Shown: positions 37,579-47,838, counted from the first letter of the stretch. The stretch: 64,000 nt of DNA from CAVXDY01 sp963721335 (GCA_963721335.1 CAVRIV010000001.1:310001-374000), one strand, 5' to 3'. The notes: generated by a model from the sequence alone, not told the origin. A program made the numbers and translations.

Positions 37579-38411
37579 GCGGGAGCCGCCACCAGCGGCC
37601 GGCGCAGTGACTGGATCGTGAGAACGACGAAGAAGGCGGCCACCTCCACCAGCACGATCGTGGCTCCCGCCGCCAGGTCGTAGTGGTAGGAGAGGAGCAG
37701 CCCCACCGCCACCGACAGGGCCCCGAGGATCGCCGCGCCCAGCATCATCGCGCCGATCCGGCGCGCGACCAGGGCGGCGGTGGCCGGGGGGGCGACGAGC
37801 ATCCCGAACACCAGCAGGGTCCCGACGGTCTGGAACGACACCACCACGGTCACCGCGACCATCCCCAGCATCAGCCACTCGTACAGGCCGGGCGAGAACC
37901 CCGCCACACGCGTCTGCTCCCGGTCGAAGGCGAGCAGCTGGAAGGGGCGTGCGCACACGACCGCAACGACCCCCACGAGCACGGCCGCGGCGAGCTGCAC
38001 CCAGATGTCCGACCACGCGATGCCGAGGACCTCGCCGAACAGGATCCGGGTGAGGTCCCCCGTGAACGAGTCGGACCGCGACACGATCACGACGCCGAGG
38101 GCCAGCATGCCCACGAAGAGCAGGCCGATCGCGGTGTCGCCCGAGAGGCGCGAGCGGCGGCGCACCACATCGACCCCCGCGATCATCAGCGCCGCGCCCA
38201 CGAACGCCCCTCCGATGCCGGGCAGACCCAGCAGCAGGGCCCCGGCGATGCCCGGGAGCACCCCGTGCGCCAGGGCATCGCCGATGAAGGCCAGGCCCCG
38301 GAGCACCACGAAGGTCCCCACGATCGCGCACGCCACCGCAACGAGCACGCCCGCGACCAGCGCACGCATCATGAACTCGTTGTCGAGGAACGGATCGAGG
38401 AGCGGGCCCAC
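37575..38411 (-). CDS. znuB: Zinc/manganese ABC transporter permease
   Basis: ABC-3 family permease of 278 residues with about eight membrane segments. Typical ACAIVGTFVVLRGLAFIGDA near the N-terminus and VGTLLVFGMLVAPPATAALV in the second half. Lies between znuA and znuC, with 4-base overlap to znuC and a 3-base gap to znuA. Confidence 0.94.
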   Translation of the reverse strand: MGPLLDPFLDNEFMMRALVAGVLVAVACAIVGTFVVLRGLAFIGDALAHGVLPGIAGALLLGLPGIGGAFVGAALMIAGVDVVRRRSRLSGDTAIGLLFVGMLALGVVIVSRSDSFTGDLTRILFGEVLGIAWSDIWVQLAAAVLVGVVAVVCARPFQLLAFDREQTRVAGFSPGLYEWLMLGMVAVTVVVSFQTVGTLLVFGMLVAPPATAALVARRIGAMMLGAAILGALSVAVGLLLSYHYDLAAGATIVLVEVAAFFVVLTIQSLRRPLVAAPA

Positions 38412-38414
38412 GGC

Positions 38415-39344
38415 TCAGCTCGGGGCGTCGACGCGGAGGGCCCGGGTGATGCCGCCCGCGAGATCCCTCATGAAGGTGACGTAGGAGCCGTCGTCGGGGA
38501 GCGTGTGCGTGGCGAGCTCCACCACGCGTGCGCCGGTCTCGTCGGCCACGGCGTCGGCCACCCCGGGAGGGGTGCCGATCTCGTTGAAGATCACCGACAC
38601 GTCCTCGTCGCGCACCTGGTCCGCCAACGTGGCCAGCTGGCTCGACGAGACCTGGGCCTGCGAGCTCAGGGAGGGCAGCACGGCGCCCACCAGGCGGAAG
38701 CCGTAGCGGTCGGCGAAGTACCCCAGCGACTCATGTCCCGTCACGAGCTTGCGCCGCTCGGGGGGGATGCGCGCGACCTCGGCGGCGATGTCGGAGCTCA
38801 GGGCCTCGAGGCGCGTCTCCAGCGACCGGCCGCGGGCCGCCACGTCGATGCCGAGCGCTCCCCGCAGCTCGGGCACCAGGGCGCGCACCACGTCGCGCAT
38901 CGCCAGTGGATCGGTCCAGATGTGGGGGTCGTCCGGGCCGTGCTCGGCGATCTCCTCGGCATCGTCGGCCCCGAAGGCCAGGAGCTTCACGTGATCGGTG
39001 GCGGTGAAGATCGGCGTGCCGTCGTCGCGCGCCTGGCCCAGCGCGTCCTCGAGGCCCTCCTCGAGCTTCAGGCCGTTCTCGACCACCAGGTCGGCGTTCG
39101 CCAGGCGCTCGACGTCCTTCGCCGAGGGCTGGAACTCGTGGGGATCGGCGCCGTTCGGCATCAGCACGTGCACGTCCGCGGCGTCGCCCACCAACTCCGT
39201 CACGACCGAGCCGAGGACCGTCGTGGTCACCACCACCTGCCCCCGGCCGCCGGCCGCGTCGTCGCCGCCGCATGCGGCGAGCAGCGGCGCCATCCCCGCG
39301 AGGAGCGCCACGACGGCGATCGCGATCCATCTGCGTGGTCCCAC
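38415..39344 (-). CDS. znuA: Zinc/manganese ABC transporter substrate-binding lipoprotein
   Basis: Cluster A-I metal-binding lipoprotein of 309 residues: lipobox LLAACGGDD, first metal His in PNGADPHEFQPSAKD, then DPHIWTDP and LVTGHESLGYFADRYGF. The His-rich loop of typical ZnuA is missing; only HGPDDPH remains, so Zn versus Mn is not settled, though the adjoining Fur pair and box favour zinc. ATG 39344, first gene of znuABC. Confidence 0.92.
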   Translation of the reverse strand: MGPRRWIAIAVVALLAGMAPLLAACGGDDAAGGRGQVVVTTTVLGSVVTELVGDAADVHVLMPNGADPHEFQPSAKDVERLANADLVVENGLKLEEGLEDALGQARDDGTPIFTATDHVKLLAFGADDAEEIAEHGPDDPHIWTDPLAMRDVVRALVPELRGALGIDVAARGRSLETRLEALSSDIAAEVARIPPERRKLVTGHESLGYFADRYGFRLVGAVLPSLSSQAQVSSSQLATLADQVRDEDVSVIFNEIGTPPGVADAVADETGARVVELATHTLPDDGSYVTFMRDLAGGITRALRVDAPS

Positions 39345-39401
39345 CGCCGCGCCCTCCCGGAGGAAGCCGGGCCCGCCGGCGCGGACCTCAGAGCGCGCAG
39401 A

Positions 39402-39422
39402 TGATAACCAGTCTCACAATCA
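39402..39422. promoter_or_regulatory. Putative Zur/Fur box upstream of znuA
   Basis: A 21-bp AT-rich imperfect inverted repeat beginning TGATAACC and ending CACAATCA, in a surrounding that is above 75% GC. Outer TGAT/ATCA arms pair fully, with 12 of 20 positions symmetric. It is 58 bases upstream of the znuA start and resembles actinobacterial Zur sites (TGATAAT-type arms). Confidence 0.5.
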
Positions 39423-39442
39423 CATGGCAATGACGCCCGGCG

Positions 39443-41015
39443 TCAGCCGGGGCTGTGGGCGGGGATCCGCTCGCTCGGAGCGGCGTCGGCCGGGACCGGC
39501 TCCTCGTTGCGGGGCGACCGGACGCCCCGCAGCCCGATGAAGGCCGTCATCGCGGCGGCGAACGTCAGCGCCGCGCCGACCCACATGGCGCCGTTGACGC
39601 CGGTGACGAAGGCCTCGAAGGCGTTCTGCTGGGCGGCCGGCCCCGCGATCTGCCCGATCACCCGGCCCTGGCCGCCGATGACCAGGTCCTCGAGGCTCGC
39701 GGCCGGGCCCTGCGCGCCCGCCGGGAGCTGCGCCACGTCGTCGGCCCACGAGCGGCTCGCCAGGGTCGCCCCGACCGCGCCGAGCACCGCCAGCCCCACC
39801 GCGGCGCCCACCTGCCGCGCGGAGTTGATCACCCCCGAGGCCACCCCGGCCTTCTGGGGATCCACGGCCGCCATCGCCGTGGCCGAGGTGGTGGGCATCG
39901 TGAGGGCGAGCCCGGCGCCCATGATCACGTAGAACGGCCAGATCGCGTTGTAGCTCGAGTCGACCGTGATCTGGCTGAGCCCGACGAGGCCGCGCGGACA
40001 GCATCAGCATGCCGGTGGTCATCAGCTGGCGCGGGCTGAAGCGCGTCTGGAGCCGCCCGGCCAGGGGTGCGATGAACATGATCATCCCGGTGAGCGGGAG
40101 GGCGGCGAGGCCGGACTTCTCGGGCGACCAGCCCTTCACGTTCTGGAAGTAGAGGGTGATGAAGTAGACGACGCCGAACAGCGCCAGGCCCACGAACACG
40201 ACCAGCACCACGGGCGCGCTGAACGCCGGCCGGCGGAAGAACTCGAGGGGGACCATGGGGCTGGCGCTCCGGGCCTCCCACGCCACGAAGGCGACGAGCG
40301 TCGCGATGCCGGACACGAGGAACCCGATCGTGTAGGCCGAGGCCCAGGCGTGCGCGTTGGTCTCGATGAGCCCCCACACGACCAGGAAGAGGCCCACCGT
40401 GATGAGGCCGATGCCCGGCAGGTCGAGGCTGAAGCTCGTGGGGTCCCGCGACTCGGCCACCGCCCAGAGCGTGACGAGCGCTCCCACGATCCCCACGGGC
40501 ACGTTGATCCAGAAGACGGCCGACCAGTTGACGCGCTCCACCAGGACACCGCCCAGCACCGGGCCGATGGCGAGCGCCAGCGCGGAGATGCCGGCCCAGA
40601 TGCCGATCGCGGTCCCGAGCTCCTTGCGCGGAAAGGCCGCGACGATGATCGACAGCGTCAGCGGGTTCATCAGCGCGCCCCCGACCCCCTGGCCGGCGCG
40701 GAACGCCACCAGCCACTCGGCCGTCGGCGCCAGCGCGCAGGCGGCGGACATGCCGGTGAAGATCGCGAGGCCGACCAGGAACATCCGCTTGCGCCCGAAG
40801 CGGTCGCCCAGCTTGCCGCCGAGCATGATCAGCACGGCGAACGCGAGCACGTAGGCGTTGATCGTCCACTCGAGCGTCGAGGGCGCGGCGTCGAGCTGGC
40901 GCTGGATCGAGGGCAGCGCCACGTTGACGATCGTGTTGTCCAGCATGATCAGGAAGAGGCCGAAGCACATCGCGGCCAGCGTCAGCCACTTGTGCCCCTG
41001 GGCGCGGGACGTCAT
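39443..41015 (-). CDS. DHA2-type MFS drug exporter, frame broken once
   Basis: 14-segment major facilitator of the EmrB/QacA group, about 524 residues repaired. Motifs MLDNTIVNVALPSIQRQL, GKLGDRFGRKRMFLVGLAIF, and GIWAGISALALAIGPVLGG (motif C region). The frame changes near 39996; one CG gives LSARGLVGLSQITVD and continues to the stop at 39443. ATG 41015 overlaps the TetR stop as ATGA, so regulator and exporter form one operon. Confidence 0.9.
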
Positions 41016-41665
41016 CGCGCCTCCTCGGAGGTCGGGGGAGCGGACGGATCCGACGGCTCCAGGATCCGCACCAGGGTCTCGGCGATGGGCCCCAGCCGCC
41101 GCAGCGCGCGGTCGCCCTCGGTGGCGCACGTGAACGCGCCCAGGAAGCTCAGGCCCGCGAAGAGCGCCCTGACGTGCTCGGGATCGACGTCGTCGCGCAG
41201 CCGGCCCGAGGCCTGGCTGCGGCGCACGGCGGCGCCGACGATCTCCGCGAAGCCGTCGCGGATGCGGTCGAGCGTCGCGCGCACCTCGGGCTCGTCGGCC
41301 ATCGTGACCGCCAGCGAGCGCAGCTTGAGCGAGTCGGGCACGTGGGGCTCGGTCACCCGCTGCCCCAGGGCCCGCGCGATGCTCCCGAACGGATCGTCCC
41401 GATCACGGTCCGCCGCCTCCTCCAGGCGGCGCTGCATCCCCGCGGCCTGCTCCTCGAGCACGGCCAGGAAGAGCGCCAGCTTGGAGGCGAAGTGCTGGTA
41501 CAGGACGGCCTCCGAGCAGCGCGCCTCGCGGGCGATGTCGGCCGTGCTCGTGCCGTGGTAGCCGCGCTCGGCGAACAGCCCCCGTCCGACGCTCAGGAGG
41601 CAGGCGCGCCGGCCCTCCCGGCTCATCCGGGTGCGCGGGACGATGGGGTCGCCGAGGGTCGTCAC
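41012..41665 (-). CDS. TetR-family regulator of the MFS exporter
   Basis: 217 residues. Helix-turn-helix TSTADIAREARCSEAVLYQHF with the normal TetR first helix (LLSVGRGLFAERGYHG). GTG 41665. The C-terminal ligand domain is of the multidrug-binding sort, ligand unknown. Precedes the exporter in a coupled operon. Confidence 0.9.
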   Translation of the reverse strand: MTTLGDPIVPRTRMSREGRRACLLSVGRGLFAERGYHGTSTADIAREARCSEAVLYQHFASKLALFLAVLEEQAAGMQRRLEEAADRDRDDPFGSIARALGQRVTEPHVPDSLKLRSLAVTMADEPEVRATLDRIRDGFAEIVGAAVRRSQASGRLRDDVDPEHVRALFAGLSFLGAFTCATEGDRALRRLGPIAETLVRILEPSDPSAPPTSEEAR

Positions 41666-41682
41666 ACCCCCACGTTAACAAG

Positions 41683-41696
41683 TGAGCGTTTACTCA
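41683..41696. promoter_or_regulatory. Possible TetR operator between the TetR gene and lgt
   Basis: TGAGCGTTTACTCA, with 4-bp arms TGAG/CTCA, in an AT-richer patch (GTTAACAAGTGAGCG) 18 bases upstream of the TetR start. Weak symmetry; assigned only because it has the position of an autoregulatory site. Confidence 0.35.
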
Positions 41697-41756
41697 GTAA
41701 AGGGGGTGGTTGCCGGAGAACACAGCCGCCGGTGTGGTTCCTCTAATCTCCGCCGG

Positions 41757-42680
41757 GTGTCCGGCGCCGCCCTCGTCGCGAGCATCCCCGCCCCCGACGT
41801 CCGCGACATCACGCTGGGCCCGCTGGAGATCCGCCTCTACGCGCTCTGCCTGCTGGCGGGGATCGCCGCGGCCGTCTGGATCAGCATGCGCCGCTGGCGC
41901 GCCGTCGGGGGCGACCCGGACCTGGTTCTCGAGGTGGCCCTCTGGTCCGTCCTCGCCGGCCTGGTCGGCGCGCGGCTCTACCACGACATCACGAGCTGGG
42001 ACGAGGTCGGCGACGAGTGGTACGGCCCGATCGCGATCTGGCAGGGCGGGCTCGGGATCTGGGGCGGCGTGCTCTTCGGCGTGGCGACCGGCGCGCTCGT
42101 CACGCATCTCCGCGGGGCGAGCGTGCTCAAGATGATGGACGCCGCCGCGCCCGGGATCCTGGTGGCCCAGGGCATCGGGCGGCTCGGCAACTACTTCAAC
42201 CAGGAGCTGTTCGGCGGGCCCACCGACCTGCCCTGGGCGCTCGAGGTCGACCTCCAGCACCGGCCCGAGAAGTACATCGACGACACCACGTTCCACCCCA
42301 CCTTCCTCTACGAGATGCTGTGGAACTTCGGCGGGGCGGCCCTGATCGTGTGGCTGGGCCACCGCTTCCGGCTGCGCGCGCCCGGGGTCTTCTGCCTCTA
42401 CGTGATGGTCTACTCGCTGGGCCGCATCTTCTGGGAGCAGCTCCGCGTGGACCCCTCGAAGATGTTCCTCGGCCAGCGGCTCAACTTCTACGTCGCGCTC
42501 GCCCTCTTCCTTGGCGCGGTCGTCGCGTTCGTGTGGAGCGTGCGCCGCGGGCCGGAGCCCGTCGATGCCCCGGCACCGATGCGGAGCCCGGCGCCGGCGC
42601 CGGCGCCGGCGCCGAGCGTGCCGCGCACGCCGGGAGGCTCCCGGGCCCGGCCCACCAAAGCACGCAGGCGCCGAAAATAG
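41757..42680 (+). CDS. lgt: Prolipoprotein diacylglyceryl transferase
   Basis: Attaches diacylglycerol to lipobox Cys of lipoproteins such as ZnuA and the sulfate-binding protein. 307 residues. Seven-segment pattern with signature GRLGNYFNQELFGGPTDLPW, and YGPIAIWQGGLGIWGGVLFG before it. The start GTG 41757 has TAATCT 8 bases upstream, as a leaderless transcript would. Tail is Pro/Ala-rich and ends in a basic KARRRRK. Confidence 0.95.
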   Translation: MSGAALVASIPAPDVRDITLGPLEIRLYALCLLAGIAAAVWISMRRWRAVGGDPDLVLEVALWSVLAGLVGARLYHDITSWDEVGDEWYGPIAIWQGGLGIWGGVLFGVATGALVTHLRGASVLKMMDAAAPGILVAQGIGRLGNYFNQELFGGPTDLPWALEVDLQHRPEKYIDDTTFHPTFLYEMLWNFGGAALIVWLGHRFRLRAPGVFCLYVMVYSLGRIFWEQLRVDPSKMFLGQRLNFYVALALFLGAVVAFVWSVRRGPEPVDAPAPMRSPAPAPAPAPSVPRTPGGSRARPTKARRRRK

Positions 42681-42689
42681 CCGGCGCCG

Positions 42690-42995
42690 CTAGTCCGCGG
42701 CGGCGCGGAGGGCCGGCGACGCCGGCAGCCCCAGGGGCCGCTCCGCGAACGCCTGCTCGGCGTCGACCTGGTAGCACGTGTTCCGGCTGGAGTCCCCCAG
42801 CGTGGAGTCGACGTACTCCTGGACCTCCTCCACCGAGCCGGCCTCCCACAGGCAGGTGACCGCCGACCCATCCGTGCTCGGGTAGAACTGCAGCACTCGC
42901 ACGCCGGCCGGGGCGCCCTCGTTCCTGACGAGCCTCTCGCCACGCGAGAACGCCGTCCGCCGGTCGCCGATCCGGTGATGCACGACCACGTACAT
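42690..42995 (-). CDS. Small ferredoxin-fold-like hypothetical protein (DUF4242-like)
   Basis: 101 residues starting MYVVVHHRIGDR with AAGGAGG in front (42999-43006). Pattern VRVLQFYPSTDGSAVTCLWE, then VEEVQEYVDSTLGDSSRNTC, resembles small alpha/beta dimeric proteins (DUF4242 type). Two Cys are present. No catalytic residues apparent; may be stress-related. Confidence 0.72.
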   Translation of the reverse strand: MYVVVHHRIGDRRTAFSRGERLVRNEGAPAGVRVLQFYPSTDGSAVTCLWEAGSVEEVQEYVDSTLGDSSRNTCYQVDAEQAFAERPLGLPASPALRAAAD

Positions 42996-43121
42996 CGTCG
43001 CCCTCCTTCGCTCGAGTCACGGGCGATGGCGACGCTACGGGCGCGGCCCCGGCCGGCGCATCGGCCGGATTCACCAACCGCGGGGATGGGCGGCGTGGTC
43101 AATTCGCGACCGGCCGCGACC

Positions 43122-44756
43122 TCAGACGAGATCGTGCTCGAACGCGAACGCGGCCGCCGCCGTCCGGGACGAGACGCGGAGCTTGGCGAAGATGTTCTGC
43201 AGGTGCCGGGCCACCGTGCGCTCGCTGATGACCAGCGCCGTTGCGATCTCCCGGTTGGCCTTCCCGGCGGCGACCAGCCGCAGCACCTCGAGCTCCCGCG
43301 CCGTCAGGCCGTGGGCGTCCGCCGCCACGGTCTCGGCCGGTGAGAGCGTCGACCCAGGCGAGGGCGGGCGCGGCTCCCAGTCGAGCGAGGACGCCGCGAG
43401 CCGCCTCCAGCTCGAGCCCGGCCGTGTCCTCGTCTCCCAGCGACCGGCAGGTGACCCCCAGCAGCGCGCGGGTCCGAGCGACCTCGTACGGCGCGTCGAG
43501 CTCCTGCCACGCCTCGCATGCGCCGCGCAACGCGCCCAGCGCGGCCCGAGCGTCGCCCCCGGCGATCGCCACCGCCCCTCGCGCCTGGGCGGCCCACGCC
43601 TCCAGCAGGTCGGTGCCGTGCCGCTCGGCGATCTCGTCGAGCTCGCGGCTGGCGCTGCGCGCGGCCTCGAGATCGCCGACGGCCAGCATCATCTCGACGT
43701 ATGCGGGCAGGAGCCCCGCGCGCGCGAGCGGCCGGGTCGTCTCGCCCACCGCGCGGCGGATCGCCGCCGCCGCGGAGTCGCCGTCGCCCTGCGCCAGGCG
43801 CAGGAGCGCCAGCCCCGGCTGCGGCTCGCGCCCGAGCCCGCTGGCCGCGCGGTAGGCGGCCTCGGCCTCCTCGAACTCGCCCTGGAGGCGGTGCAGCTCG
43901 CCCTCGCCGTAGGCGCCGTGGCCGAGCGCCCGCCTGTTCAGCGCCCCCTCGGTGAAGCGCTCGCCCAGCCGGCGGAGCTCTGCCAGCGCGTCCACGCCAG
44001 GAGCCCCCGAGCGTCATGAGCTGGGCGCGATGCACGAGGCAGAGGCCGTTGTGCGCCACCATCTCGGGCTGCTGCGCGCACCAGCGCGTCAGGGCGGCGG
44101 TCCACTCCCGCGCCCGGCGCAGCTCGTACGCGCTCTGACAGAAGGCGATCGTGTTGCAGTAGACGATCCCGGCGACGATGGGTGACAGCTCCCCGGTGGT
44201 GACCGCCACCATCGTCTCGTCCACCAGCCGCAGGCCCTCCTCCGTGCGACCCTGCCTGACCATCGCATGGCCTTTCTCCATCAGGCCGATCGCGACGAGG
44301 TCCCGGTCACCGAAGCGGTCGCCGATCTCAGTGATCTCGACCGCGGTCGCGCCCGCGGCCTCGTGCTCACCGGCCATCAGATGCTCGAGCAGTGCCGCGA
44401 TCAGGACGTATCCCCGCTCGACGCAGTCGCGCCGCTCGCGCTCGAGCAATCGCCGAGCCCGGGCGAACCATCCCCTGGCGGGCCCCGTCTCCCCTCGGAA
44501 CAGGAGGTTGTGGCCGATCCACCACGCGCACCGCACGGCGCGCAACGGCTCACCCTGCTCCAGAAAGGCGCGATGAGCCCGCTCGAGGCTCGCTCACGTA
44601 GTCGTCGTCACGGCCGAGCATGTAGCTCGCCCTCGCCAGCAACTCGAGGTCCGGCGCGTCCAGCGGCGCGGTGCGATCGGCGGCCGTCAGGGACTCGTAC
44701 GCGCCGACCCACTCGCGCTTGGCATAGGACTCGCGACCCTTTTCGAGCTCGGGCAC
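43122..44756 (-). CDS. LuxR-type regulator with long TPR-like region, frame broken three times
   Basis: About 546 residues repaired. N-terminal ~440 residues are a string of TPR-like helical pairs (AGAYESLTAADRT, ARGWFARARRLLERERRDC, EAEAAYRAASGLGREP); the C-terminal LuxR/GerE helix-turn-helix is LTARELEVLRLVAAGKANRE ... ISERTVARHLQNIFAKLRV. No NB-ARC/P-loop ATPase is present. GTG 44756. Frames change near 44593, 43999 and 43345; each is fixed by one CG (YVSASLERAHRA, GGSWRVDALAEL, VDALSPAETV). Target genes unknown. Confidence 0.84.
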
Positions 44757-44816
44757 GGCACTGGTGAGTATCGTCCCCGCGCGCGGTCGCGACCACGGCG
44801 GACCCGGATGCCGCCG

Positions 44817-45445
44817 CTAGGCCCCGTCGTCGGGCATCCGCTCGCCGGCCTCCACCCCCACGTCGATGCGGTTCTCCGGCGGCGCCAGCGGGCAGCTCCA
44901 GCGCGGGTCGTAGGCGCAGGACGGGTTGTAGGCGTAGTTGAAGTCCAGCACCAGCCGTCCGCCGTCGCGCCGGTCCCGAGGTCGGCCCCCTTCACGGTGT
45001 CGAGCAGGTAGCGGCCGCCGCCGTAGGTCGCGCCGCCGGCCAGGGCGTCGCGGAAGGGCAGGAAGAGGCCGCCCCCGTACCCCTCGAGCCAGTAGACGGC
45101 CAGCGACACCTCGCGGCCCTCGAGCGAGGGGTGCACGCTCCCGATGCGCGTGAAGCGGGTGGGCTCTCCGGTGCTGGTGGGGATGACCAGCTCGGCGCCC
45201 GAGTCGTCGGGCACGAGCGCGGCCTCGACCCGCATCCGCGGGTTGTGGGCGAAGTAGGGGAGCCCGGTGAAGCGCGCCCGCTCCTCGGCGGGCAGGGGGC
45301 TCTGCGGGTGCTCGCGGAAGAGCCCGTCGCGCGCGGCGCGGAACTCATCGCAGGCCCAGGCGTCGCCGCCCGCCTCCCGCACGCGGGCGTACATGGCGAG
45401 CACCCGTCGCTTCCAGTCGGCCAGCTCCAGGCGCGGGTGGGCCAC
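44817..45445 (-). CDS. DUF1684-family protein, frame broken once
   Basis: About 209 residues. GTG 45445 starts one base from the ilvD stop. Family features: FTGLPYFAHNPRMRVEAAL, YWLEGYGGGLFLPFRDALAG, TYGGGRYLLDTVKGADLG, and the C-terminal LDFNYAYNPSCAYDPRWSC. The frame shift near 44968 needs CGCG (or one base). Members of DUF1684 bind an unknown ligand. Downstream of ilvD in its operon. Confidence 0.83.
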
Positions 45446-45446
45446 G

Positions 45447-47147
45447 TCAGAGCGGACGGGTGATGGCCCCCTCCGACGCGGAGGAGACCAGCCCCGCGTA
45501 CTTCGCCAGCACCCCACGCGTGTAGCGGGGGGCGGGCGGGGACCACTCGGCCAGACGGGCGGCGATCTCGTCGTCGGGAAGGTCCAGGCGCAGCTCGCGC
45601 GCGTCCACGTCGATCACGACCGTGTCGCCCTCGCGCACGACGGCGATCGGGCCGCCGCGGAACGCCTCGGGCGCAACGTGGCCCACCATCAGGCCGTGGG
45701 TGGCTCCCGAGAAGCGCCCGTCGGTGACGAGGGCCACCTCGTCGCCGATGCCCTCGCCCACGATCGCGGCCGTGACGTGCAGCATCTCGCGCATCCCCGG
45801 ACCTCCCGCGGGGCCCTCGTAGCGGATCACCACCACGTCGCCCGCGCGGATGAGCCGCTGCTTGACCGCGGCGAAGGTCTCCTCCTCGCTCTCGAAGACC
45901 CGCGCCGGACCGACGTGCAGGCGCCGCTCGTGCCCGGCCAGCTTCACCACGCAGCCCTCGGGAGAGAGGTTGCCGTGCAGGATCGCCAGGCCGCCGCTGG
46001 GCGACAGCGGCGTCTCGATCGGCACCACGACCTCCTGTCCGGGCGCCTCGTGCGCCTGGTCGGCGATCTCGCCCAGCGTGCGCCCGTCGACGTTGCGGGC
46101 GCCGGCGTGCACCAGGTCGCGCTTGGTGAGCTCACGGCTGACGAGGGCCACCCCGCCGGCCTCGTGGAGGTCGGTCGCCACGAACCGCCCGCCCGGGGTG
46201 AGGCTCGCCACGATCGGAGTGCGTTCGGCGATCGAGTCGAAGTCGTCGATCGCCAGGTCGATGCCCATCTCCCACGCGATCGCCAGCAGGTGCAGCACCG
46301 CGTTGGTGGACCCCCCGCTCGCGGCCACGCCGGCGATGGCGTTCTCGATGGCGTCGCGCGTGATGATCTGGGAGGGCCGGACGTCCTCCCGCACGAGGCG
46401 CATCACGAGCTCCCCGGCCGCGACCGCGGCGGCCTCCTTGCTCGGGTGCAGGGCGGGCACCCCGTTGAGGCCGGCCGGGCTGATGCCCAGCAGGTCGAGG
46501 GCCATCGACATCGTGTTGGCCGTGAACTGGCCGCCGCACGCGCCGGCCCCGGGGCACGCGACGCTCTCGAGGGCGTGGACCTCCTCGGGCCCCACCTTCC
46601 CGGCCGCGTGGGCCCCGACCACCTCGAAGACGTCCTGGATGGTCACGTCGCGCCCCTGGTAGCGCCCGGGCGCGATCGAGCCGTTGTAGAGGACCAGCCC
46701 GGGGATGTCGAGACGGGCGAGCGCCATCGCGGCCGCCGGGATCGTCTTGTCGCAGCCCACCAGGCACACGAGCCCGTCGAAGAGGTGCCCGCGCGACGCC
46801 AGCTCGATGGAGTCGGCGATCACCTCTCGCGACACCAGCGAGCAGCGCATGCCCTCGGTGCCCATCGACACCCCGTCGGACACCGCGATGGTGTTGAGCT
46901 CCATCGGCGTTCCGCCCGCGGCCCGGATGCCGCGCTTCACGTGCTGGGCCAGGTCCCGCTGGTTGAGGTTGCACGGCATGGTCTCGATCCACGTCGTGGC
47001 GACCCCGATGATGGGCTTGGCCAGGTCCTCGTCGGTGAAGCCGGTCCCCTTCAGCATCGCCCGCGCCGGGGCGCGGTCGGGGCCGTCCGTGATGGCGGCA
47101 CTGTGGCGCTTGGCCGGATCGCTCGGGCCGTAGGGATCGCTCGCCAC
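45447..47147 (-). CDS. ilvD: Dihydroxy-acid dehydratase
   Basis: Fe-S dehydratase of branched-chain amino-acid synthesis (2,3-dihydroxy-isovalerate to 2-oxoisovalerate). 566 residues; the cluster Cys in TMPCNLNQRDLA, GCDKTIPAAAMALARL and PGAGACGGQFTANTM, with VTDGRFSGATHGLMVGHVAPE near the C-terminus. GTG 47147, 7 bases after the next upstream gene's stop. Intact frame. Confidence 0.97.
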   Translation of the reverse strand: MASDPYGPSDPAKRHSAAITDGPDRAPARAMLKGTGFTDEDLAKPIIGVATTWIETMPCNLNQRDLAQHVKRGIRAAGGTPMELNTIAVSDGVSMGTEGMRCSLVSREVIADSIELASRGHLFDGLVCLVGCDKTIPAAAMALARLDIPGLVLYNGSIAPGRYQGRDVTIQDVFEVVGAHAAGKVGPEEVHALESVACPGAGACGGQFTANTMSMALDLLGISPAGLNGVPALHPSKEAAAVAAGELVMRLVREDVRPSQIITRDAIENAIAGVAASGGSTNAVLHLLAIAWEMGIDLAIDDFDSIAERTPIVASLTPGGRFVATDLHEAGGVALVSRELTKRDLVHAGARNVDGRTLGEIADQAHEAPGQEVVVPIETPLSPSGGLAILHGNLSPEGCVVKLAGHERRLHVGPARVFESEEETFAAVKQRLIRAGDVVVIRYEGPAGGPGMREMLHVTAAIVGEGIGDEVALVTDGRFSGATHGLMVGHVAPEAFRGGPIAVVREGDTVVIDVDARELRLDLPDDEIAARLAEWSPPAPRYTRGVLAKYAGLVSSASEGAITRPL

Positions 47148-47154
47148 GGCGCGC

Positions 47155-47337
47155 CTACTCCTCGTCGTCGGCGGGGCGCGCCTTGGCCGCGAGGGAGGCG
47201 AGTGTGAAGAGCCCGAAGAGGATGCCCATGATGAACGGGAGGTAGCCCGCCTCGCCCTTGTCCTCCCAGCCGACCCACAGCAGGAGGCCCGTCAGCACGA
47301 CCAGCAGCGCGAGCATCCAGGCCGGCAGTCCCCTCAT
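47155..47337 (-). CDS. Small two-segment membrane protein
   Basis: 60 residues from ATG 47337 to TAG 47155: MRGLPAWMLALLVVLTGLLL, then YLPFIMGILFGLFTLASLAA, ending in an acidic DDEE. First gene of the ilvD operon as seen here. Function unknown. Confidence 0.68.
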   Translation of the reverse strand: MRGLPAWMLALLVVLTGLLLWVGWEDKGEAGYLPFIMGILFGLFTLASLAAKARPADDEE

Positions 47338-47427
47338 CACCCACACTCCCGTTCGATCGACGGGGACATGGTACCGGCGGCGCCGGGCCGCGGGTGCGGC
47401 CAGCCCACCCTGGTAGTCTCCCGCGCC

Positions 47428-47806
47428 ATGTCGGCGGAGCACGTGGAGGTCCACGTCGAGAAACGTGGAGACGGGACTCTCGTGCGGGTGACGGGGGTCC
47501 TCGACGCGCTCGCGCTGCCCGAGGTGTCGCGCGAATTGACCGATGCCCAGCGCGGCCAGGGCCCGGTCTACGTGGACCTCGAGGGCGTCACCTTCATGGA
47601 CAGCCGCGGGCTCGGGGCCCTGCTGGCGGCCAACGAGCGCGCCCGCGAGGGCGCGCCCCCCGGTGCACATCCTCAAGCCGTCGCAGGCCGTGCAGCGCCT
47701 GCTCGACGTCTCGGGCGTCCGCGGCGTGCTGGTCGAGATCGAGGAGATCCCCGGCCGTAGGGCGGGGCGCCCGGCGGGCTGGGACAGCCCGGACGCTCGC
47801 GCTTGA
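47428..47806 (+). CDS. STAS-domain anti-sigma factor antagonist, frame broken once
   Basis: About 125 residues. STAS fold VHVEKRGDGTLVRVTGVLDA, phospho-site region VTFMDSRGLGALLAANERAR with the conserved D-S, then HILKPSQAVQRLLDVSGVRG. One break near 47660 lies in a C6 run; removing one C gives EGAPPVHILKPS. Leaderless-like TAGTCT lies 10 bases upstream of ATG 47428. Partner anti-sigma factor not in the window. Confidence 0.84.
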
Positions 47807-47838
47807 CTTTGGGGGGGCGCGCCAGCAGAGTGCGTCGC

